A stretch of 64,000 nt of DNA. It comes from Salinivibrio sp. ES.052 (GTDB taxonomy: Bacteria; Pseudomonadota; Gammaproteobacteria; Enterobacterales; Vibrionaceae). A program made the translations under genes and the position numbers. How positions within the stretch are numbered: position 1 is the stretch's first letter; each line of letters opens with the position of its first letter. Shown piece by piece: positions 31,906-43,210 of the stretch. Below the pieces are notes generated by a model. The model saw nothing but the letters and a program-made list of their open reading frames with translations. It did not search any database and was not told where the DNA came from. The stretch covers positions 372,001-436,000 of the forward strand of contig NZ_FSRI01000001.1 in assembly GCF_900141775.1 (NCBI RefSeq), read 5' to 3'.

Positions 31906-33219
31906 TTAGAACAAGTAGTTCAGCTGCAAACCATAGATATACGCATCGCCGCCAGCTGAGAACGCAAATCCGTCTTCAGTACCGTCAACTTGGTCGCCAT
32001 CTAGGTAGGCAAAACCCGCATCAACGGAGAGGTTCTCATTCGCAGTGTAGGTCGTACCCAGGCTCCACCAATGACGGTCAGAATCAGGAATACTTAGCGT
32101 ACGATCTTCAGCATCTACCGGGCTTTCATCATAGGCATAACCGGCACGGAAGGCCCAGTGATCGTCCATGGTGTAGGTGGCACCGAGTGCATAACGCCAG
32201 CTGTTATCCCAGTTTTCATCTTTTTGGAGACATTGGCCAGCTGTGCCATCATTACAATTAGTCGCTGCACTCGTTGCTTTTAACTCCTCAAAAGTATCCC
32301 ATCCGACGTGCATTGCACTATAGTGGACTGCAATTTGTTGGTTGAGTTGATGGAAGCCTGAAAATTCAATAATCTCAGGTAAATTAAGATCTAACTCACC
32401 TGATACAGACTGTCCTTGTTTTCCTACGGCAATAGTTGAGATGCCTTCGTAGTCACCTTCTAGTGTGATATCCGACTGTGAGCGATAAGACACACCTAGT
32501 CGGTTGTTTTCATCTATTTCCCATAGAGCTCCAAGATTCCATCCGAAGCCCCAGCCGTCACCACTTAGGTGGGAAATACGACTGGTAGGAGTATAAGATG
32601 TTCCTAATTGCCCATTGAGTACTGGAGCTGCGGCACCAGCAAATCGATTTAACTCCGCATCGGCGTAGATAGCACTAATACCCGCACCAACACTCCACTG
32701 ATTGTTTATCTTGTATGCAATATTAGGATTGAAGTTCATGGTAACTAGAGCGGTATCACCGGCTCCAACTCCAGCAGCAAAGTCTTTTGAGTATTCTGTC
32801 GATAACCCGAAATTAGAAAAAGCGGAAAAACCTATCGCAAGATTATCGTTTAGCGGGCGAATAAGGTGAAAATTAGGGACATATTCAGTTGGAGCAAGAT
32901 CATTTTCATCTGTTGATAAACCTTGAGCTTCTAGGACCGCTTTAGGTATGGTGCCGTTGCCTGCACTGTTTACATCAGCATGCACATCAGGATCGATAAT
33001 GGTTAAGCCGCCCGAGAACGCGGTAGTGTTAAAACGGGTTAGGGCAGCGGCGTTGCGTGCGCCTACTGCGGCATTATCTGCGATAGCGGCTTCACCGGCA
33101 AAAGCACGCCCCAAACCAGATACCGAGGTTTCTGATACTTGGAAGCCGGCACTGTGTGCTTGCACGGCTAACAAAGATAAACTGGTTGCCACTAGCGATT
33201 TCTTAAATAGTGATGACAT
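31906..33219 (-). CDS. fadL: FadL/OmpP1 family outer-membrane long-chain fatty acid transporter
   Basis: 437 residues from the ATG at 33219, with AAAGGAGTGAGG upstream. A signal peptide ends at VQAHSA, and the mature N-terminus GFQVSETSVSGLGRAFAGEA is the FadL hatch with its NPA-like segment (here RNAAALTRF). The C-terminus is a barrel strand ending LQLNYLF. FadL imports long-chain fatty acids and other hydrophobic compounds, which would feed beta-oxidation with FadH encoded in the same window. The 480-bp region upstream is AT-rich with no further gene. Confidence 0.93.
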   Translation of the reverse strand: MSSLFKKSLVATSLSLLAVQAHSAGFQVSETSVSGLGRAFAGEAAIADNAAVGARNAAALTRFNTTAFSGGLTIIDPDVHADVNSAGNGTIPKAVLEAQGLSTDENDLAPTEYVPNFHLIRPLNDNLAIGFSAFSNFGLSTEYSKDFAAGVGAGDTALVTMNFNPNIAYKINNQWSVGAGISAIYADAELNRFAGAAAPVLNGQLGTSYTPTSRISHLSGDGWGFGWNLGALWEIDENNRLGVSYRSQSDITLEGDYEGISTIAVGKQGQSVSGELDLNLPEIIEFSGFHQLNQQIAVHYSAMHVGWDTFEELKATSAATNCNDGTAGQCLQKDENWDNSWRYALGATYTMDDHWAFRAGYAYDESPVDAEDRTLSIPDSDRHWWSLGTTYTANENLSVDAGFAYLDGDQVDGTEDGFAFSAGGDAYIYGLQLNYLF

Positions 33220-33705
33220 AACGCGCCTCACTCCTTTGTTAATTAGCTTCTTGTTCTTTGGGGCCGCCTCTTCCAAGCCCATCTTGCGTGGGCGAAAGAA
33301 GTGCTCGGATGTTCTACAAGTTCAATAGTGGCACCAATTTCACGTTTGTTAAAGGTTGGTTTCAAAACGGATAAACCACTATTTCACCTGATAGGGCTAA
33401 CAATGTTTCTATCAGTTGTTTTAAGTAAAAACTCTATTTGAGTAATATCTATGCTCAGCCCTTATTTAACGTGATTTTTATATTGTTATTCTGTCGCTCA
33501 CTCCTTATGTGCCTGTTTAATAGTGGTTAGTCTGATAACGAAATAAAGACCAAAATAAGATCATGAAAATGTGACCGCAAACAAATTGTTAACAAGTCTA
33601 AGCTGAACTTTTTGTGGTTTGTGAACACATTTGGCGTCAAACCATGCAGGGTCGGCGACAACGCTGGGGCTGCGTGTTTGCCGACCTGGTTGGGTTAACT
33701 TGTCT
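33220..33705. other. Intergenic region fadL promoter / rnt 3' flank
   Basis: No gene is supported here. The left two thirds are AT-rich and hold the fadL promoter. Near 33651-33686 GGTCGGC and GCCGACC can pair across a 23-base loop downstream of rnt, without a T run. Confidence 0.5.
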
Positions 33706-34383
33706 TTATTGGTAATTAGGTAGGTGTATTCTCAGAACTCTCGGGGGAGTCGGGAGAGGCCAGCCGCCCAAGCGCTTCCAGCGATTGACGATCTCACAAA
33801 AGAGCTCAGCAGTACGCTCGGTATCATAGAGCGCGCTATGTGCTTCTTTATTATCAAACGGGATTTGTGCTGTTTGGCAGGCTTTTGCCAACACGGTTTG
33901 TCCTAATGCTAGGCCACTCAGTGCAGCGGTATCAAAGGTGGCAAAAGGATGAAAGGGAATGCGCTTGAGTTGAGCTCGTTCTGCTGCAGCCATGACAAAA
34001 CTATGGTCAAAATTGGCATTGTGCGCGACCATAATGGTGCGCTGACATTCCGCCGCTTTTTGTTCTTTGCGGATCAGCTTAAAGATTTCCCGCAAGGCCT
34101 CGCCTTCATCAACGGCGCCACGTAATGGGCTATAAGGGTCGCGGATGCCGGTGAACTCAAGGGCAGCAGGTTCGAGATTAGCGCCTTCGAACGGGGTAAC
34201 ATGAAAATGCAATTTTTTATCCGGTGCTAGCCAGCCTTGTTCGTCCATTTTTAACGTGACAGCACAAATCTCAAGTAGCGCATCGGTTTTGGCATTGAAC
34301 CCGGCAGTCTCGACATCGACCACGACGGGGAAGTAGCCACGGAATCGGGCCTTAAGGCTGTTTAGGTTGCTTGCTTCGCTCAT
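33706..34383 (-). CDS. rnt: Ribonuclease T
   Basis: 225 residues. DEDDh exonuclease motifs: Exo [16 protein letters not shown], Exo [13 protein letters not shown] and Exo [18 protein letters not shown]. Basic residues that bind RNA are in the first half. RNase T trims the 3' ends of tRNA and other stable RNAs as a homodimer. It is divergent from motY, the arrangement known from vibrios. Confidence 0.96.
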   Translation of the reverse strand: MSEASNLNSLKARFRGYFPVVVDVETAGFNAKTDALLEICAVTLKMDEQGWLAPDKKLHFHVTPFEGANLEPAALEFTGIRDPYSPLRGAVDEGEALREIFKLIRKEQKAAECQRTIMVAHNANFDHSFVMAAAERAQLKRIPFHPFATFDTAALSGLALGQTVLAKACQTAQIPFDNKEAHSALYDTERTAELFCEIVNRWKRLGGWPLPTPPRVLRIHLPNYQ

Positions 34384-34442
34384 GCAGATGCCATTTTACT
34401 GAAAGTAATAAAAGGTGATTATCGCAAATCGCAGCGTTAAGC

Positions 34443-34469
34443 TAAAGTCACCATGTTGCCCGTCGATAC
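34443..34469 (+). promoter_or_regulatory. Candidate sigma28 (FliA) promoter of motY
   Basis: TAAAGTCA, an 11-base spacer, then GTCGATAC, against the consensus TAAAGTTT-N11-GCCGATAA. It lies 120 bases upstream of the motY start and points into it. Confidence 0.72.
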
Positions 34470-34588
34470 CTTTATATATACTGTGAATGTTTAAACCGCC
34501 TTTTTGCAGTGCCGCATGTATATTGTGCGTTGGTGCTTGCAGTAGGCCACGCCTTATTCATTATTCTATGTGAAGTTCGGAGTCTAGG

Positions 34589-35500
34589 ATGGCGTCTCGC
34601 CTTTTTACGCAATGCCTCATGCTAATAATGCCATTATGCACGATAGCGTTGGTTATCGGTCTCTTCGCGTCGGGCAACGCCTATGCGAATAAGCAATATG
34701 TGGCTTCGCTTGGAGAGTCAAACTGGGCCGTCACCATAGATACACCGATCGAGTGTCGTTTAGAACATTCTATTCCCGGATATGGGCTTGCTTCTTTTAC
34801 TGCTCGAGCCAGTAAAGACATGAATTTAGACTTCTTGTTAGAGATGCAACGCGCCATGGGAGAGACCACTCAGGTATCACTATTATCCATGCCTGCTGAT
34901 TGGATGCCTGGCGAGCCGGCTCGATATATGGACCAACTTCAATTTTTCCAGCAGTTCGATGGCTATGTCGGTGGTCAAACGGCTTGGTCGATGCTCAGTG
35001 AGTTGGAGTCGGGCCGATTTCCCACGTTTAGCTTTCAAGATTGGCAACGTCAGCAACGACAAGTGGATGTCGCGCTATCGGCAGTGGCATTTGGCTCGCC
35101 GTACAACGAATTCAGCCGTTGCCTCAATCGACTATTACCTTACGCGTTTGAAGACATTTCTTTTACCGTGTTGCGTTATCAAGAAAATAGCGATGAGCTG
35201 ACCAAAGCGAGTCGCCAACGATTGACTCAAATTGCCGAGTTTGTTCGCTATAGTGATGATATCGATTTGGTGCTGGTTGCCACCTATTCAGACGCACGCG
35301 GGACACGAGAGGCCAATCAGCAAATGTCAGAGCGCCGAGCGAAAAAGCTTCGAGACTACTTCACGTCGTTAGGGCTACCAGAAGACAGAATTACGGTTGA
35401 AGCCTATGGTGAACGTCGGCCTATTGCTGATAATGAAGATCCGATTGGGCGAAGCAAAAACCGGCGCGTAGTCATTTCGCTGGGAAGAACCTTGTTATAA
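34589..35500 (+). CDS. motY: Sodium-driven flagellar motor T-ring protein MotY
   Basis: 303 residues. An N-terminal membrane/signal segment is followed by the MotY-N domain ([40 protein letters not shown]) and a C-terminal OmpA-like peptidoglycan-binding domain ([53 protein letters not shown]). MotY forms the periplasmic T ring with MotX around the Na+-driven polar flagellar motor and helps anchor PomAB stators. The neighbour rnt and a sigma28-like promoter support the call. Confidence 0.96.
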   Translation: MASRLFTQCLMLIMPLCTIALVIGLFASGNAYANKQYVASLGESNWAVTIDTPIECRLEHSIPGYGLASFTARASKDMNLDFLLEMQRAMGETTQVSLLSMPADWMPGEPARYMDQLQFFQQFDGYVGGQTAWSMLSELESGRFPTFSFQDWQRQQRQVDVALSAVAFGSPYNEFSRCLNRLLPYAFEDISFTVLRYQENSDELTKASRQRLTQIAEFVRYSDDIDLVLVATYSDARGTREANQQMSERRAKKLRDYFTSLGLPEDRITVEAYGERRPIADNEDPIGRSKNRRVVISLGRTLL

Positions 35501-35544
35501 ATGATAGAGACGGTAACTGATAGCGCTTGTCACCGATAGAATGC

Positions 35545-35575
35545 AAAAAGCCCAGCATCAAACGCTGGGCTTTTT
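35545..35575. terminator. Bidirectional terminator between motY and gloA
   Basis: AAAAAGCCCAGC and GCTGGGCTTTTT form a perfect 12-bp stem between convergent genes. Confidence 0.92.
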
Positions 35576-35604
35576 GTTTGAAGTTGAAGTCCTGTCTTGC
35601 TGTG

Positions 35605-36021
35605 TTAACCGTTTAGGCCAGCAGAGGCACTTTTGTTTTGGATAAGCTCAAGCTTGTACCCATCAGGGTCAGTGACGAAGGCGATTTCAGTGCTACCGCC
35701 TTTGACTGGGCCTGGCTCACGGGTGATATTGCCGCCCGCTTGGCGAATTTGATCGCAGGTCGCGTAAACATCGTCCACGCCAATTGCGATATGGCCAAAG
35801 GCGTTACCGTGATCGTACTCGCTTTCGCCCCAGTTGTAGGTCAGCTCAATCACGGCGCCTTCTGACTCATCGGAATAGCCGACAAACGCCAGGCTATATT
35901 TATACTGCTCGTTTTCATTGCTGCGTAACAAACGCATTCCCATCACTTCAGTATAAAATTTGATCGCACGGTCTAGATCACCGACCCGGATCATGGTGTG
36001 TAGAATTCTGCCGTTTGACAT
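35605..36021 (-). CDS. gloA: Lactoylglutathione lyase (glyoxalase I)
   Basis: 138 residues beginning [20 protein letters not shown]. The metal-binding His/Glu residues of the glyoxalase fold lie in [29 protein letters not shown] and YKLELIQNK. It isomerises the methylglyoxal-glutathione hemithioacetal to S-lactoylglutathione. GGAGCAAC precedes the start. It lies just downstream of nth in the same orientation. Confidence 0.96.
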   Translation of the reverse strand: MSNGRILHTMIRVGDLDRAIKFYTEVMGMRLLRSNENEQYKYSLAFVGYSDESEGAVIELTYNWGESEYDHGNAFGHIAIGVDDVYATCDQIRQAGGNITREPGPVKGGSTEIAFVTDPDGYKLELIQNKSASAGLNG

Positions 36022-36065
36022 GACGTTGCTCCTTTTTGGCTTGCCAGTGCTCGCCTTTGGCGGCG

Positions 36066-36707
36066 TTAGCTATCTGGATAAACTTTTTCTTTGTACTCAC
36101 ATAAATCTTCAATGATGCAACTGCCACAGCGAGGTTTTCGTGCTAGGCAGGTGTAGCGTCCATGCAGAATTAGCCAGTGGTGCACATCGACTTTAAAGGC
36201 TTTGGGCACCACCTTGATCAGTTTCTCTTCCACGTCATTGACGTTTTTACCCATTGCAAATTTGGTGCGATTAGACACCCGAAAAATATGGGTATCGACG
36301 GCGATGGTGGGCCAGCCAAATGCGGTGTTAAGCACCACATTAGCGGTCTTTCGTCCCACTCCAGGCAGGGCTTCCAGTGCCTCTCTGCTTTCTGGCACGT
36401 CGCCATTATGTTGTTCAATCAAGGCGCGGCAGGTTTTAATTACGTTCTCGGCTTTGGAGTTAAATAAACCGATATTTTTTATATACGCTTTTACTCCGTC
36501 AACGCCCAACGCCAGCAGCCCCTCAGGTGTATTGGCCACGGGGTACAGTTTATTGGTTGCTTTATTCACACTGACATCGGTTGCTTGTGCCGACAGTAAC
36601 ACCGCAATCAGTAATTCGAAAGGGGTGGACCAATTGAGCTCAGTTTGCGGATTCGGGTTGTTATCTCGCAGACGTTCAAGGATCTGTCTTCGTTTTTCTT
36701 TATTCAT
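36066..36707 (-). CDS. nth: Endonuclease III
   Basis: 213 residues. The helix-hairpin-helix [14 protein letters not shown] carries the catalytic lysine and [11 protein letters not shown] the catalytic aspartate. The C-terminal 4Fe-4S loop [17 protein letters not shown] has the C-x6-C-x2-C-x5-C spacing. It excises oxidised pyrimidines in base-excision repair. It follows rsxE by 17 bases and is probably the last gene of the rsx transcript, as in E. coli. Confidence 0.97.
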   Translation of the reverse strand: MNKEKRRQILERLRDNNPNPQTELNWSTPFELLIAVLLSAQATDVSVNKATNKLYPVANTPEGLLALGVDGVKAYIKNIGLFNSKAENVIKTCRALIEQHNGDVPESREALEALPGVGRKTANVVLNTAFGWPTIAVDTHIFRVSNRTKFAMGKNVNDVEEKLIKVVPKAFKVDVHHWLILHGRYTCLARKPRCGSCIIEDLCEYKEKVYPDS

Positions 36708-36724
36708 TTACCGTATCCTGTGGG

Positions 36725-37423
36725 TCATTGATTGCCTGTCACACGCGCGCGCTCAATCACCGGTTTCTCGTCTTTTTCTGTTTTGCTGGCAAGGTGCGTA
36801 TCAATGATGTTCTTCAGCGCGATAAGAAAGCCGACAGCGAGGAACGCGCCGGGTGGCAATATGGCTAACAGAAACTTGGTATCGAATTGGAAAATTTCAA
36901 TCCGTAATACGGCCGCCCAGTCGCCCAATAACAGATCCGCGCCATCAAACAAGGTGCCGTTGCCAATAATTTCTCGAATGGCTCCGAGTATCACCAACGC
37001 GGCGGTCATCCCTGTGCCCATCCAAAAGCCGTCACTCACCGATAAACTAACAGGGTTTTTAGAAGCAAACGCCTCCGCGCGACCGATGATAATGCAGTTG
37101 GTCACTATGAGCGGAATAAAGATCCCCAGTGATTGATATAGGCCGTAAGCATACGCATTCATGACCAATTGCACACAAGTCACCAGCGAGGCGATGACCA
37201 TCACGAAAATGGGAATGCGCACCTCTTTGGGGACCCATTCACGGATCACGGAAACAATTAAATTGGAGCCGACGAGCACCGCCAATGTCGCGATGCCTAG
37301 ACCAAGGGCATTGGTGACGGTAGCGGAGACCGCCAAAAGTGGGCATAGACCCAGTAGCTGCACAAAAGCGGGGTTGTTACTCCACAAGCCATTTTTCATT
37401 AACTCTTTATGAGCACTCTTCAT
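36725..37423 (-). CDS. rsxE: Electron transport complex subunit RsxE
   Basis: 232 residues from [17 protein letters not shown], with GGAGGTG upstream. Its start overlaps the rsxG stop by ATGA. There are six membrane segments. The conserved LLGLCPLL and [13 protein letters not shown] carry the paired cysteines that, with RsxA, bind an intramembrane 2Fe-2S cluster in Rnf/Rsx complexes. Part of the NADH:ferredoxin-type Na+-pumping complex used in E. coli to reset SoxR. Confidence 0.95.
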   Translation of the reverse strand: MKSAHKELMKNGLWSNNPAFVQLLGLCPLLAVSATVTNALGLGIATLAVLVGSNLIVSVIREWVPKEVRIPIFVMVIASLVTCVQLVMNAYAYGLYQSLGIFIPLIVTNCIIIGRAEAFASKNPVSLSVSDGFWMGTGMTAALVILGAIREIIGNGTLFDGADLLLGDWAAVLRIEIFQFDTKFLLAILPPGAFLAVGFLIALKNIIDTHLASKTEKDEKPVIERARVTGNQ

Positions 37424-38058
37424 GATGCACCTCCACAATTCACTGGCTGATTAATCAGAGCAGCTTGCTGTTGGCTCACAAACCAAGCGGCTTTTTTAAC
37501 CGCGGTTACTACAGCCCGTGGAGTGATGGTCGCACCGGTGAATTGGTCGAACTGGCCACCATCTTTTTTGACCGCCCAACGTTTATCCTCTTCACTGGTC
37601 ACGGTCTTTCCGCTAAAGCTGCGTATCCAGTTTGACACTCGTAAGCTCACTTTGTCACCGAGCCCTGGGGTCTCGTTATGTTCTAACACCCGTACTCCTA
37701 ACACTTGGTGACTCGTTGCGTCCATACCTATGAGTACTTTAATGGCGCCATTGTAGCCATTAGGGGCAATAGCTTGGATAGCGACTGCAGTCACGTCATC
37801 GTTAAGCGTTGCTACGTAAAAAGGTTGTGCCTCATCGGTGCCGAGCGCTTCTGAATGTTGTATTAGCCGGCAGTTTTGGTGAAGCGGATTATCATGTCGA
37901 TCTTCAGGGATCACTTGGTTGAGTGCTTTTGATAACTGGATTTGCTGCTGCTCTTTAATGGTGTCTTCCGTCAGTGCATTGGTCACCGCGACTAACGCCG
38001 TTGATAAGAGGGCCGCGACCGCTAGGATGCCCCCATGCTTTCGTATCGTTTCAATCAT
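37420..38058 (-). CDS. rsxG: Electron transport complex subunit RsxG
   Basis: 212 residues. One N-terminal membrane segment and a periplasmic FMN-binding domain. The covalent FMN attachment motif reads [12 protein letters not shown] (threonine acceptor). It overlaps rsxD at the start by ATGA and rsxE at the stop, so translation is coupled. Confidence 0.95.
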   Translation of the reverse strand: MIETIRKHGGILAVAALLSTALVAVTNALTEDTIKEQQQIQLSKALNQVIPEDRHDNPLHQNCRLIQHSEALGTDEAQPFYVATLNDDVTAVAIQAIAPNGYNGAIKVLIGMDATSHQVLGVRVLEHNETPGLGDKVSLRVSNWIRSFSGKTVTSEEDKRWAVKKDGGQFDQFTGATITPRAVVTAVKKAAWFVSQQQAALINQPVNCGGAS

Positions 38059-39134
38059 AGTTGTGACTTCTTCTCTGCACGGTTGCTGGCATGCCCATAA
38101 GTGCGTGGCTTGGTGTAATAATCAATCAATGGCACACACAAATTAGCAATGATGACCGCAAACGCGACACCGTCGGGATAACCGCCCCATGTGCGAATTA
38201 GATACACCAGCACTCCAATCAGGCCACCAAACCATAAGCGGCCACGATCAGTGGTTGAGGCGGAGACTGGGTCGGTGGCGATGAAAAACGCACCGAGCAT
38301 GGTGGCGCCCGATAACAAATGGATCAGTGGTGACGCGAGTTGATCAGGCGCGATCAAGTGGCCGAGCAATGAACATACAAGCAAGGCGGCGAGTACCGCG
38401 ACCGGAATATGCCAATTGATAATGCCTCGTTGGATAAGCACCAAACCACCGAGTAGGTAAAGCGTGTTAACCCAAGCCCAACCTTTACCGCCTAATGCTG
38501 AGAAAATCGGTTGTTGCAAGGCTTCGCTGACGGTTTGGCCGCCAGCCAGTGCGGTTTTAATGGTATCCAGAGGCGTCGCCATGGTGGCGCCATCCACCGT
38601 CATACGCAATTGGTTGACACTAAAGCCATCCAAGGTGTAACCGCCAAAAATCGCCGCAAGGGTGTCAGCAAAGGTCAAGCTATGGGGGGCAAGAGTTTCT
38701 GGCGGCAACCAAGTGGTCATTTGTACCGGAAAAGCGATGAGGAGTACCACATAGCCAACCATGGCTGGGTTAAAGAGGTTCTGCCCTAATCCGCCGTAGA
38801 TATGCTTGGCAACAATGATAGAAAACGCAGTACCGATGACGATCACCCACCAAGGTGCCATCGGCGGGATAGCGACGGCCAATAAAAAGGCGGTGAGTAG
38901 GGCGCTATTATCGCGAAGATAAGCCATCACTGGGCGACGACGCAATCGCATCACCAGTGCTTCGGTAGACCAAGCCGTGACAACCGCTAAGGCTAATTGA
39001 ATAAGCACGCCCCAGCCGAAGAAATACCACTGTGCCGCCAAACCGGGTAAGGCACATAGGAGCACCGTCAGCATGATATGGCTGGTGGAACGTTTGTTGT
39101 GGGCGTGTGGTGAACTTGCGATGAAAAACGCCAC
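38055..39134 (-). CDS. rsxD: Electron transport complex subunit RsxD
   Basis: 359 residues with about nine to ten membrane segments. The block [20 protein letters not shown] and the FMN-attachment segment [11 protein letters not shown] are family signatures; [18 protein letters not shown] lies near the C-terminus. It is the large membrane subunit of the Rsx complex and overlaps rsxG by four bases. Confidence 0.95.
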   Translation of the reverse strand: MAFFIASSPHAHNKRSTSHIMLTVLLCALPGLAAQWYFFGWGVLIQLALAVVTAWSTEALVMRLRRRPVMAYLRDNSALLTAFLLAVAIPPMAPWWVIVIGTAFSIIVAKHIYGGLGQNLFNPAMVGYVVLLIAFPVQMTTWLPPETLAPHSLTFADTLAAIFGGYTLDGFSVNQLRMTVDGATMATPLDTIKTALAGGQTVSEALQQPIFSALGGKGWAWVNTLYLLGGLVLIQRGIINWHIPVAVLAALLVCSLLGHLIAPDQLASPLIHLLSGATMLGAFFIATDPVSASTTDRGRLWFGGLIGVLVYLIRTWGGYPDGVAFAVIIANLCVPLIDYYTKPRTYGHASNRAEKKSQL

Positions 39135-39139
39135 GTGGG

Positions 39140-41590
39140 TTATTCCTTATCTTCTTGTTGTGATTGTTGGGCGGCTTTACGTGCTTTGGCACGGGCGACC
39201 GCAGCGGCGACAGCGGCTTTCTTGTCGTTAGCTTCGTCAGTTGCCGGCGCAGTGTCCGCAGCGTCGGATGGCGTATCGGCAGTCGTCGGTTGTGCCTTAG
39301 TGTCGCCTTGCTGGGCGGCTTTGCGGGCTTTCGCACGCGCAATGGCGGCAGCCACGGCGGCTTTCTTGTCGTTAGCCTCGTCAGATGCAGGCGCGGTGTC
39401 CGCAGCGTCGGATGATGTATCGGCAGCCGTCTCTGGTTGTGCCTTGGTGTCGCCTTGCTGGGCGGCTTTGCGGGCTTTGGCACGCGCAACAGCGGCAGCC
39501 ACGGCGGCTTTCTTATCGTTAGCCTCGTCAGATGCAGGCGCGGTGTCCGCAGCGTCGGATGATGTATCGGCAGCCGTCTCTGGTTGTGCCTTGGTGTCAC
39601 CTTGTTGTGCAGCTTTACGCGCTTTGGCACGCGCAACAGCGGCAGCCACGGCGGCTTTCTTATCGTTAGCCTCGTCAGATGCAGGCGCGGTGTCCGCAGA
39701 GTCGGCTGGCTTCTCGTCAGCCGATGTCGATTCCGCCTTGGTGTCGCCTTGCTGGGCGGCTTTGCGGGCTTTGGCACGCGCAACAGCGGCTGCTACGGCA
39801 TCTTTTTTATTGTCTTGGCTGTCAGCGTTGTCTGGTGCTGCCTGCGGATTGGCGGTTTCTGGGGCTTTTTGTGCCTCTTTGGCCGCCTTACGTTCACGCG
39901 CTTGCCGTTTACGCTCTTCGCGTAATTTCATCATTTCACTGTTGTCTGGCTCATCACTGCCTGCTTGCGCTGCTTCGGCTTGTTTGGCTTTGGCTCGTGC
40001 GATCGCGGCTGCGACGGCAGGTTTGACATCGCTTGATGCCGACTGCGCAGCTTTTTTCGCTTTTACCCGCTCCACAGCAGCATTAAGTGCATCATCGGAG
40101 CCAGTATTTTGTTGCGCCGCTTTTTTCCGACGCTCTGCAGCTTTACGATGTTTTTCTTCTCGCTCCTGCTTTTCGCGTTCCATGCGCGCTTTTTTCGCTT
40201 CAAAGCGTTGGCGCGCACGCTCGGCGGCTTCTTTTTCCGCTTCAATTTCACGAATTTCAGCTTTGGCTTGGCGATAATATTGAACCAATGGGATCTCACT
40301 TGGGCACACATAGGCACAAGCGCCGCACTCGATGCAATCGAAGAGATCATAGTCTTGGCACTTGTCGTAGTCCTGATCTTTGGCGTACCACTGCAATTGC
40401 TGAGGTAAAAGGTGTGCGGGACAGACATCGGCACAGGCACTGCAACGAATACAGGCCATTTCTTGCTTGGCAGGGGCAATTTCCTTGCGCGTTGGCACCA
40501 GCACACAGTTGGTAGTTTTGGTGACAGGCACTTGTGTGTGTGGGACGGTAAAGCCCATCATCGGGCCACCAATGATCACCCGTGGCAGTTTTTTCTCTGC
40601 CTTATAGCCGTGATGTTCCAATAGCTCGCCAATCGGCGTCCCGAGAAGCGCCCATCGGTTTTGCTGGGTGTTGAGCGTTTTCCCGGTCAAAGTGACCACA
40701 CGCTTGATCAGCGGCTCGCCATCTAACACCGCGCGTTTGATCGCATAGGTGGTACCGATGTTTTGCATAAGCACGCCAATACTGGCGGGAAAGGCTTTGG
40801 CAGGCACCTCTTTGCCCGTGATGATTTGAATCAGCTGCTTTTCACCGCCAGATGGGTACTTGGTAGGCACCACTTGGATAAGTATGTCCTCATCAACGGC
40901 CTCCACCGCGGCTTTAAGCGCGGCGATCGCTTCGGGTTTGTTGTCTTCAATGCCAATAACCGCCAGTTTGGGCTTAACGATATGATTGAGGATTTGTACG
41001 CCTGCGATGATTTCATCTGCACAATCTTGCATCAGCCGATCGTCAGCGGTGATATAAGGCTCACACTCCGCGGCGTTGATGATTAGCACTTCCGTTCTGG
41101 CTAAGCCGCTTTGCAGTTTTCTTGCCGTTGGAAAGCCGGCACCTCCCATCCCAGCAATACCCATGGCACGAATATGGTCGATCAACTGCTCGGGTGGCTG
41201 GGTTTGATAAGCCGGTAAGGCAGGCTTAGGCCCCCATGCATCTTTGCCATCAGGCTTAATCACCACGCAGCGGTCAGACAAGCCTGACGGATGCGCAATC
41301 GTTCTATCCTCGATGGCAACCACCACCCCTGACGTAGGGGCGTGCACGGGCACACATTGTTGAATATCTGTTTCAGTGAGGGCTTGCCCTGCGAGCACCT
41401 GATCGCCCTGGCTGACGCATAGCTTTCCCTTGCTGCCAATATGTTGCTTAAGCGGGATAACAAGCTCATTAGGGAGCATTTTTTCTAAAATGGCACCCTG
41501 ATTCGACTGGGTTTTATGCTCAGGCGGATGAATACCGCCATGGAAATCCCAGACTTGGCCATGTTTTATTTGTTCTATGAGGCTTTCCAT
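39140..41590 (-). CDS. rsxC: Electron transport complex subunit RsxC with long Ala/Lys repeat tail
   Basis: 816 residues. The first about 430 are the NADH/FMN-binding core with two 4Fe-4S motifs, [17 protein letters not shown] and [17 protein letters not shown]. The remaining 380 form an extension: first a charged coiled-coil-like region ([20 protein letters not shown]), then near-identical 49-residue repeats with core [20 protein letters not shown]. It passes electrons from NADH into the Rsx complex on the cytosolic face. It overlaps rsxB by one base. Tail length is variable in this family. Confidence 0.95.
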   Translation of the reverse strand: MESLIEQIKHGQVWDFHGGIHPPEHKTQSNQGAILEKMLPNELVIPLKQHIGSKGKLCVSQGDQVLAGQALTETDIQQCVPVHAPTSGVVVAIEDRTIAHPSGLSDRCVVIKPDGKDAWGPKPALPAYQTQPPEQLIDHIRAMGIAGMGGAGFPTARKLQSGLARTEVLIINAAECEPYITADDRLMQDCADEIIAGVQILNHIVKPKLAVIGIEDNKPEAIAALKAAVEAVDEDILIQVVPTKYPSGGEKQLIQIITGKEVPAKAFPASIGVLMQNIGTTYAIKRAVLDGEPLIKRVVTLTGKTLNTQQNRWALLGTPIGELLEHHGYKAEKKLPRVIIGGPMMGFTVPHTQVPVTKTTNCVLVPTRKEIAPAKQEMACIRCSACADVCPAHLLPQQLQWYAKDQDYDKCQDYDLFDCIECGACAYVCPSEIPLVQYYRQAKAEIREIEAEKEAAERARQRFEAKKARMEREKQEREEKHRKAAERRKKAAQQNTGSDDALNAAVERVKAKKAAQSASSDVKPAVAAAIARAKAKQAEAAQAGSDEPDNSEMMKLREERKRQARERKAAKEAQKAPETANPQAAPDNADSQDNKKDAVAAAVARAKARKAAQQGDTKAESTSADEKPADSADTAPASDEANDKKAAVAAAVARAKARKAAQQGDTKAQPETAADTSSDAADTAPASDEANDKKAAVAAAVARAKARKAAQQGDTKAQPETAADTSSDAADTAPASDEANDKKAAVAAAIARAKARKAAQQGDTKAQPTTADTPSDAADTAPATDEANDKKAAVAAAVARAKARKAAQQSQQEDKE
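39156..39812 (-). repeat. Tandem 147-bp coding repeats in rsxC
   Basis: Four and a half copies of a 49-codon unit ([20 protein letters not shown] followed by an acidic linker ending [10 protein letters not shown]). The two central copies (about 39331-39630) are almost identical at the DNA level, while the outer ones are diverged. More degenerate copies of the helix motif lie upstream to about 40080. Confidence 0.85.
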
Positions 41591-42165
41591 CAGGCACCTG
41601 CTCCCTGACTCTCAGTGACATCTACAACGGGAATTTGTTCAAGCTTCCATTTCCAGGTATCGGGCGTGTCCTGAACGGGGAGCATTTCAATACAGTCGGT
41701 TGGGCAGGGGGCAACACATAAATCGCACCCGGTACAGTCTTGCTCAATCACGGTATGCATCGCTTTAGTACTACCGACAATCGCATCGACCGGACAGGCC
41801 TGAATGCATTTTGTACAGCCGATGCAGTCTTCTTCATGAATGAAGGCAACGGTTTTGATACTTTTTTCTTCATCATGGGCCAGTTCGGTGGCTTCTACGC
41901 CCATCAAGTCAGCCAAGTTTTCAATGGTTTGTTGGCCACCTGGCGGGCACTTATTAATTTCATCGCCATTGGCAATGGCTTCGGCATAGGGACGACAGCC
42001 AGGGTAACCACATTGACCACATTGTGTTTGCGGTAGAATGGCATCAATCTGATCGACAATCGGATCTGCCTCAACCTTGAAGCGAATCGAGGCAAAACCA
42101 AGAATTGCACCGAATACGGCGGCAAGAGCGGCAATCACTATCACCGCAATCACTATTCCACTCAT
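41590..42165 (-). CDS. rsxB: Electron transport complex subunit RsxB
   Basis: 191 residues. One N-terminal membrane segment, a 4Fe-4S region [16 protein letters not shown], then two ferredoxin clusters [16 protein letters not shown] and [16 protein letters not shown]. It relays electrons within the Rsx complex. Overlaps rsxA by four bases and rsxC by one. Confidence 0.96.
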   Translation of the reverse strand: MSGIVIAVIVIAALAAVFGAILGFASIRFKVEADPIVDQIDAILPQTQCGQCGYPGCRPYAEAIANGDEINKCPPGGQQTIENLADLMGVEATELAHDEEKSIKTVAFIHEEDCIGCTKCIQACPVDAIVGSTKAMHTVIEQDCTGCDLCVAPCPTDCIEMLPVQDTPDTWKWKLEQIPVVDVTESQGAGA

Positions 42166-42746
42166 GATAACGTTACCAGTCCAGTAAAGCCCATAAAGGC
42201 AAGCGACATTAATCCTGCAGTGATCATCGCTACTGACGCGCCCTTGAAGGGGGAAGGAACATCAGCGGCAGCAATACGCTCGCGCATTGCCGCGAACAAA
42301 ACCAGCACCAGCGAAAAACCACAAGCCGCCCCAAACCCATAAATAATCGATTCAATAAAGCTGTGCTGTTGTTTCACATTGAGCAACGCCACCCCTAGCA
42401 CTGCACAGTTTGAGGTGATCAAAGGCAAGAACACGCCTAACAGCCGATGCAGGGTAGGACTGGTCTTGTGCACAACCATTTCCGTGAACTGCACCACCAC
42501 GGCAATCACCAATATAAAGCTCAGTGTGCGTAGGTATCCGAGATCGAGTGGGATCAGAATATAGGTTTCAACCAGATACGAGCTCACTGACGCCAAGGTC
42601 AACACGAAGGTTGTGGCGAGCCCCATCCCAATTGCTGTTTCCAGTTTTTTTGATACGCCCATAAATGGACACAGGCCCAAAAACTCCACCAGTACGAAGT
42701 TATTGACCAAAACCGTGCCCACCAGTAGCAACAAATACTCAGCCAT
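42162..42746 (-). CDS. rsxA: Electron transport complex subunit RsxA
   Basis: 194 residues with six membrane segments. [18 protein letters not shown] and [15 protein letters not shown] carry the conserved cysteines matching those of RsxE. First gene of the rsxABCDGE operon; the promoter should lie within 42747-42980, where I see no further gene. Confidence 0.96.
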   Translation of the reverse strand: MAEYLLLLVGTVLVNNFVLVEFLGLCPFMGVSKKLETAIGMGLATTFVLTLASVSSYLVETYILIPLDLGYLRTLSFILVIAVVVQFTEMVVHKTSPTLHRLLGVFLPLITSNCAVLGVALLNVKQQHSFIESIIYGFGAACGFSLVLVLFAAMRERIAAADVPSPFKGASVAMITAGLMSLAFMGFTGLVTLS

Positions 42747-42983
42747 GCTGTTTAATCATTTAATGTTTTTGTGATCTGCCTATTATCGACCTTTGACGCA
42801 GCTATAACAACCGCCATGGAGCAGGGTTTTTGTCTGATTTGCTGTAAGCTGTCAGTGACGCTTTACTTAAGCGACATTCATAAGGGTAGTGGAGGCGTAG
42901 AGTGTTCGATCACAGCAAGAAGGCGTGATGAGATCATGAAAACGTGGGATAGGTCGAGGAGAAAAGGAAATAGAGAAATTGGC

Positions 42984-43062
42984 TCCCCCAACTGGAGTCA
43001 CCGGGAACGCCTAGTTGGGGGCGCCCAGCCCAGTGACATATTCCGCATTGCGGAACGATTAG
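42984..43062 (-). repeat. tRNA-Asn 3'-end-derived hairpin repeat A
   Basis: On the minus strand it reads a hairpin TTCCGC-AAT-GCGGAA, then TATGTC plus the T-stem start of the upstream tRNA (ACTGG), an insertion beginning GCTGGGCGCCCCC, and the tRNA 3' end CCAGTTGGGGGAGCCA. CCCCCAACT and AGTTGGGGG can pair, followed by a T-rich tail, so it may also terminate the tRNA transcript. Confidence 0.75.
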
Positions 43063-43096
43063 CTTGAATAACTAAATTTGCCATCGGACATAAATT

Positions 43097-43172
43097 TGGC
43101 TCCCCCAACTGGACTCGAACCAGTGACATACGGATTAACAGTCCGCCGTTCTACCAACTGAACTATGGGGGA
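43097..43172 (-). tRNA. tRNA-Asn(GTT), first copy
   Basis: 76 nt with encoded CCA. It starts TCCCCCATAG on the minus strand; the anticodon loop contains GTT in ACTGTTAATCC; the T arm is CTGGTTCGAGTCCAG and the 3' end GGGGGAGCCA. It is the distal tRNA of a two-tRNA transcript. Confidence 0.97.
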
Positions 43173-43210
43173 ATCGTGTTTGCTATGGTGCTCTGTTGTG
43201 TTTCAAGAAG

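Noticed and set aside
38908..39783. 291-aa Pro/Arg-rich minus-strand frame
   Set aside because: Alternative frame of the same rsxC repeat; it reads as repetitive nonsense.
39135..40277. Long plus-strand open frame (380 aa, Ala/Ser-rich)
   Set aside because: It is the complement of the Ala/Lys repeat tail of rsxC, whose codon pattern keeps other frames open; no RBS and low-complexity composition.
42771..43067. 98-aa plus-strand frame upstream of rsxA
   Set aside because: Overlaps the rsx promoter side and tRNA-derived repeat A; no RBS or recognisable protein.
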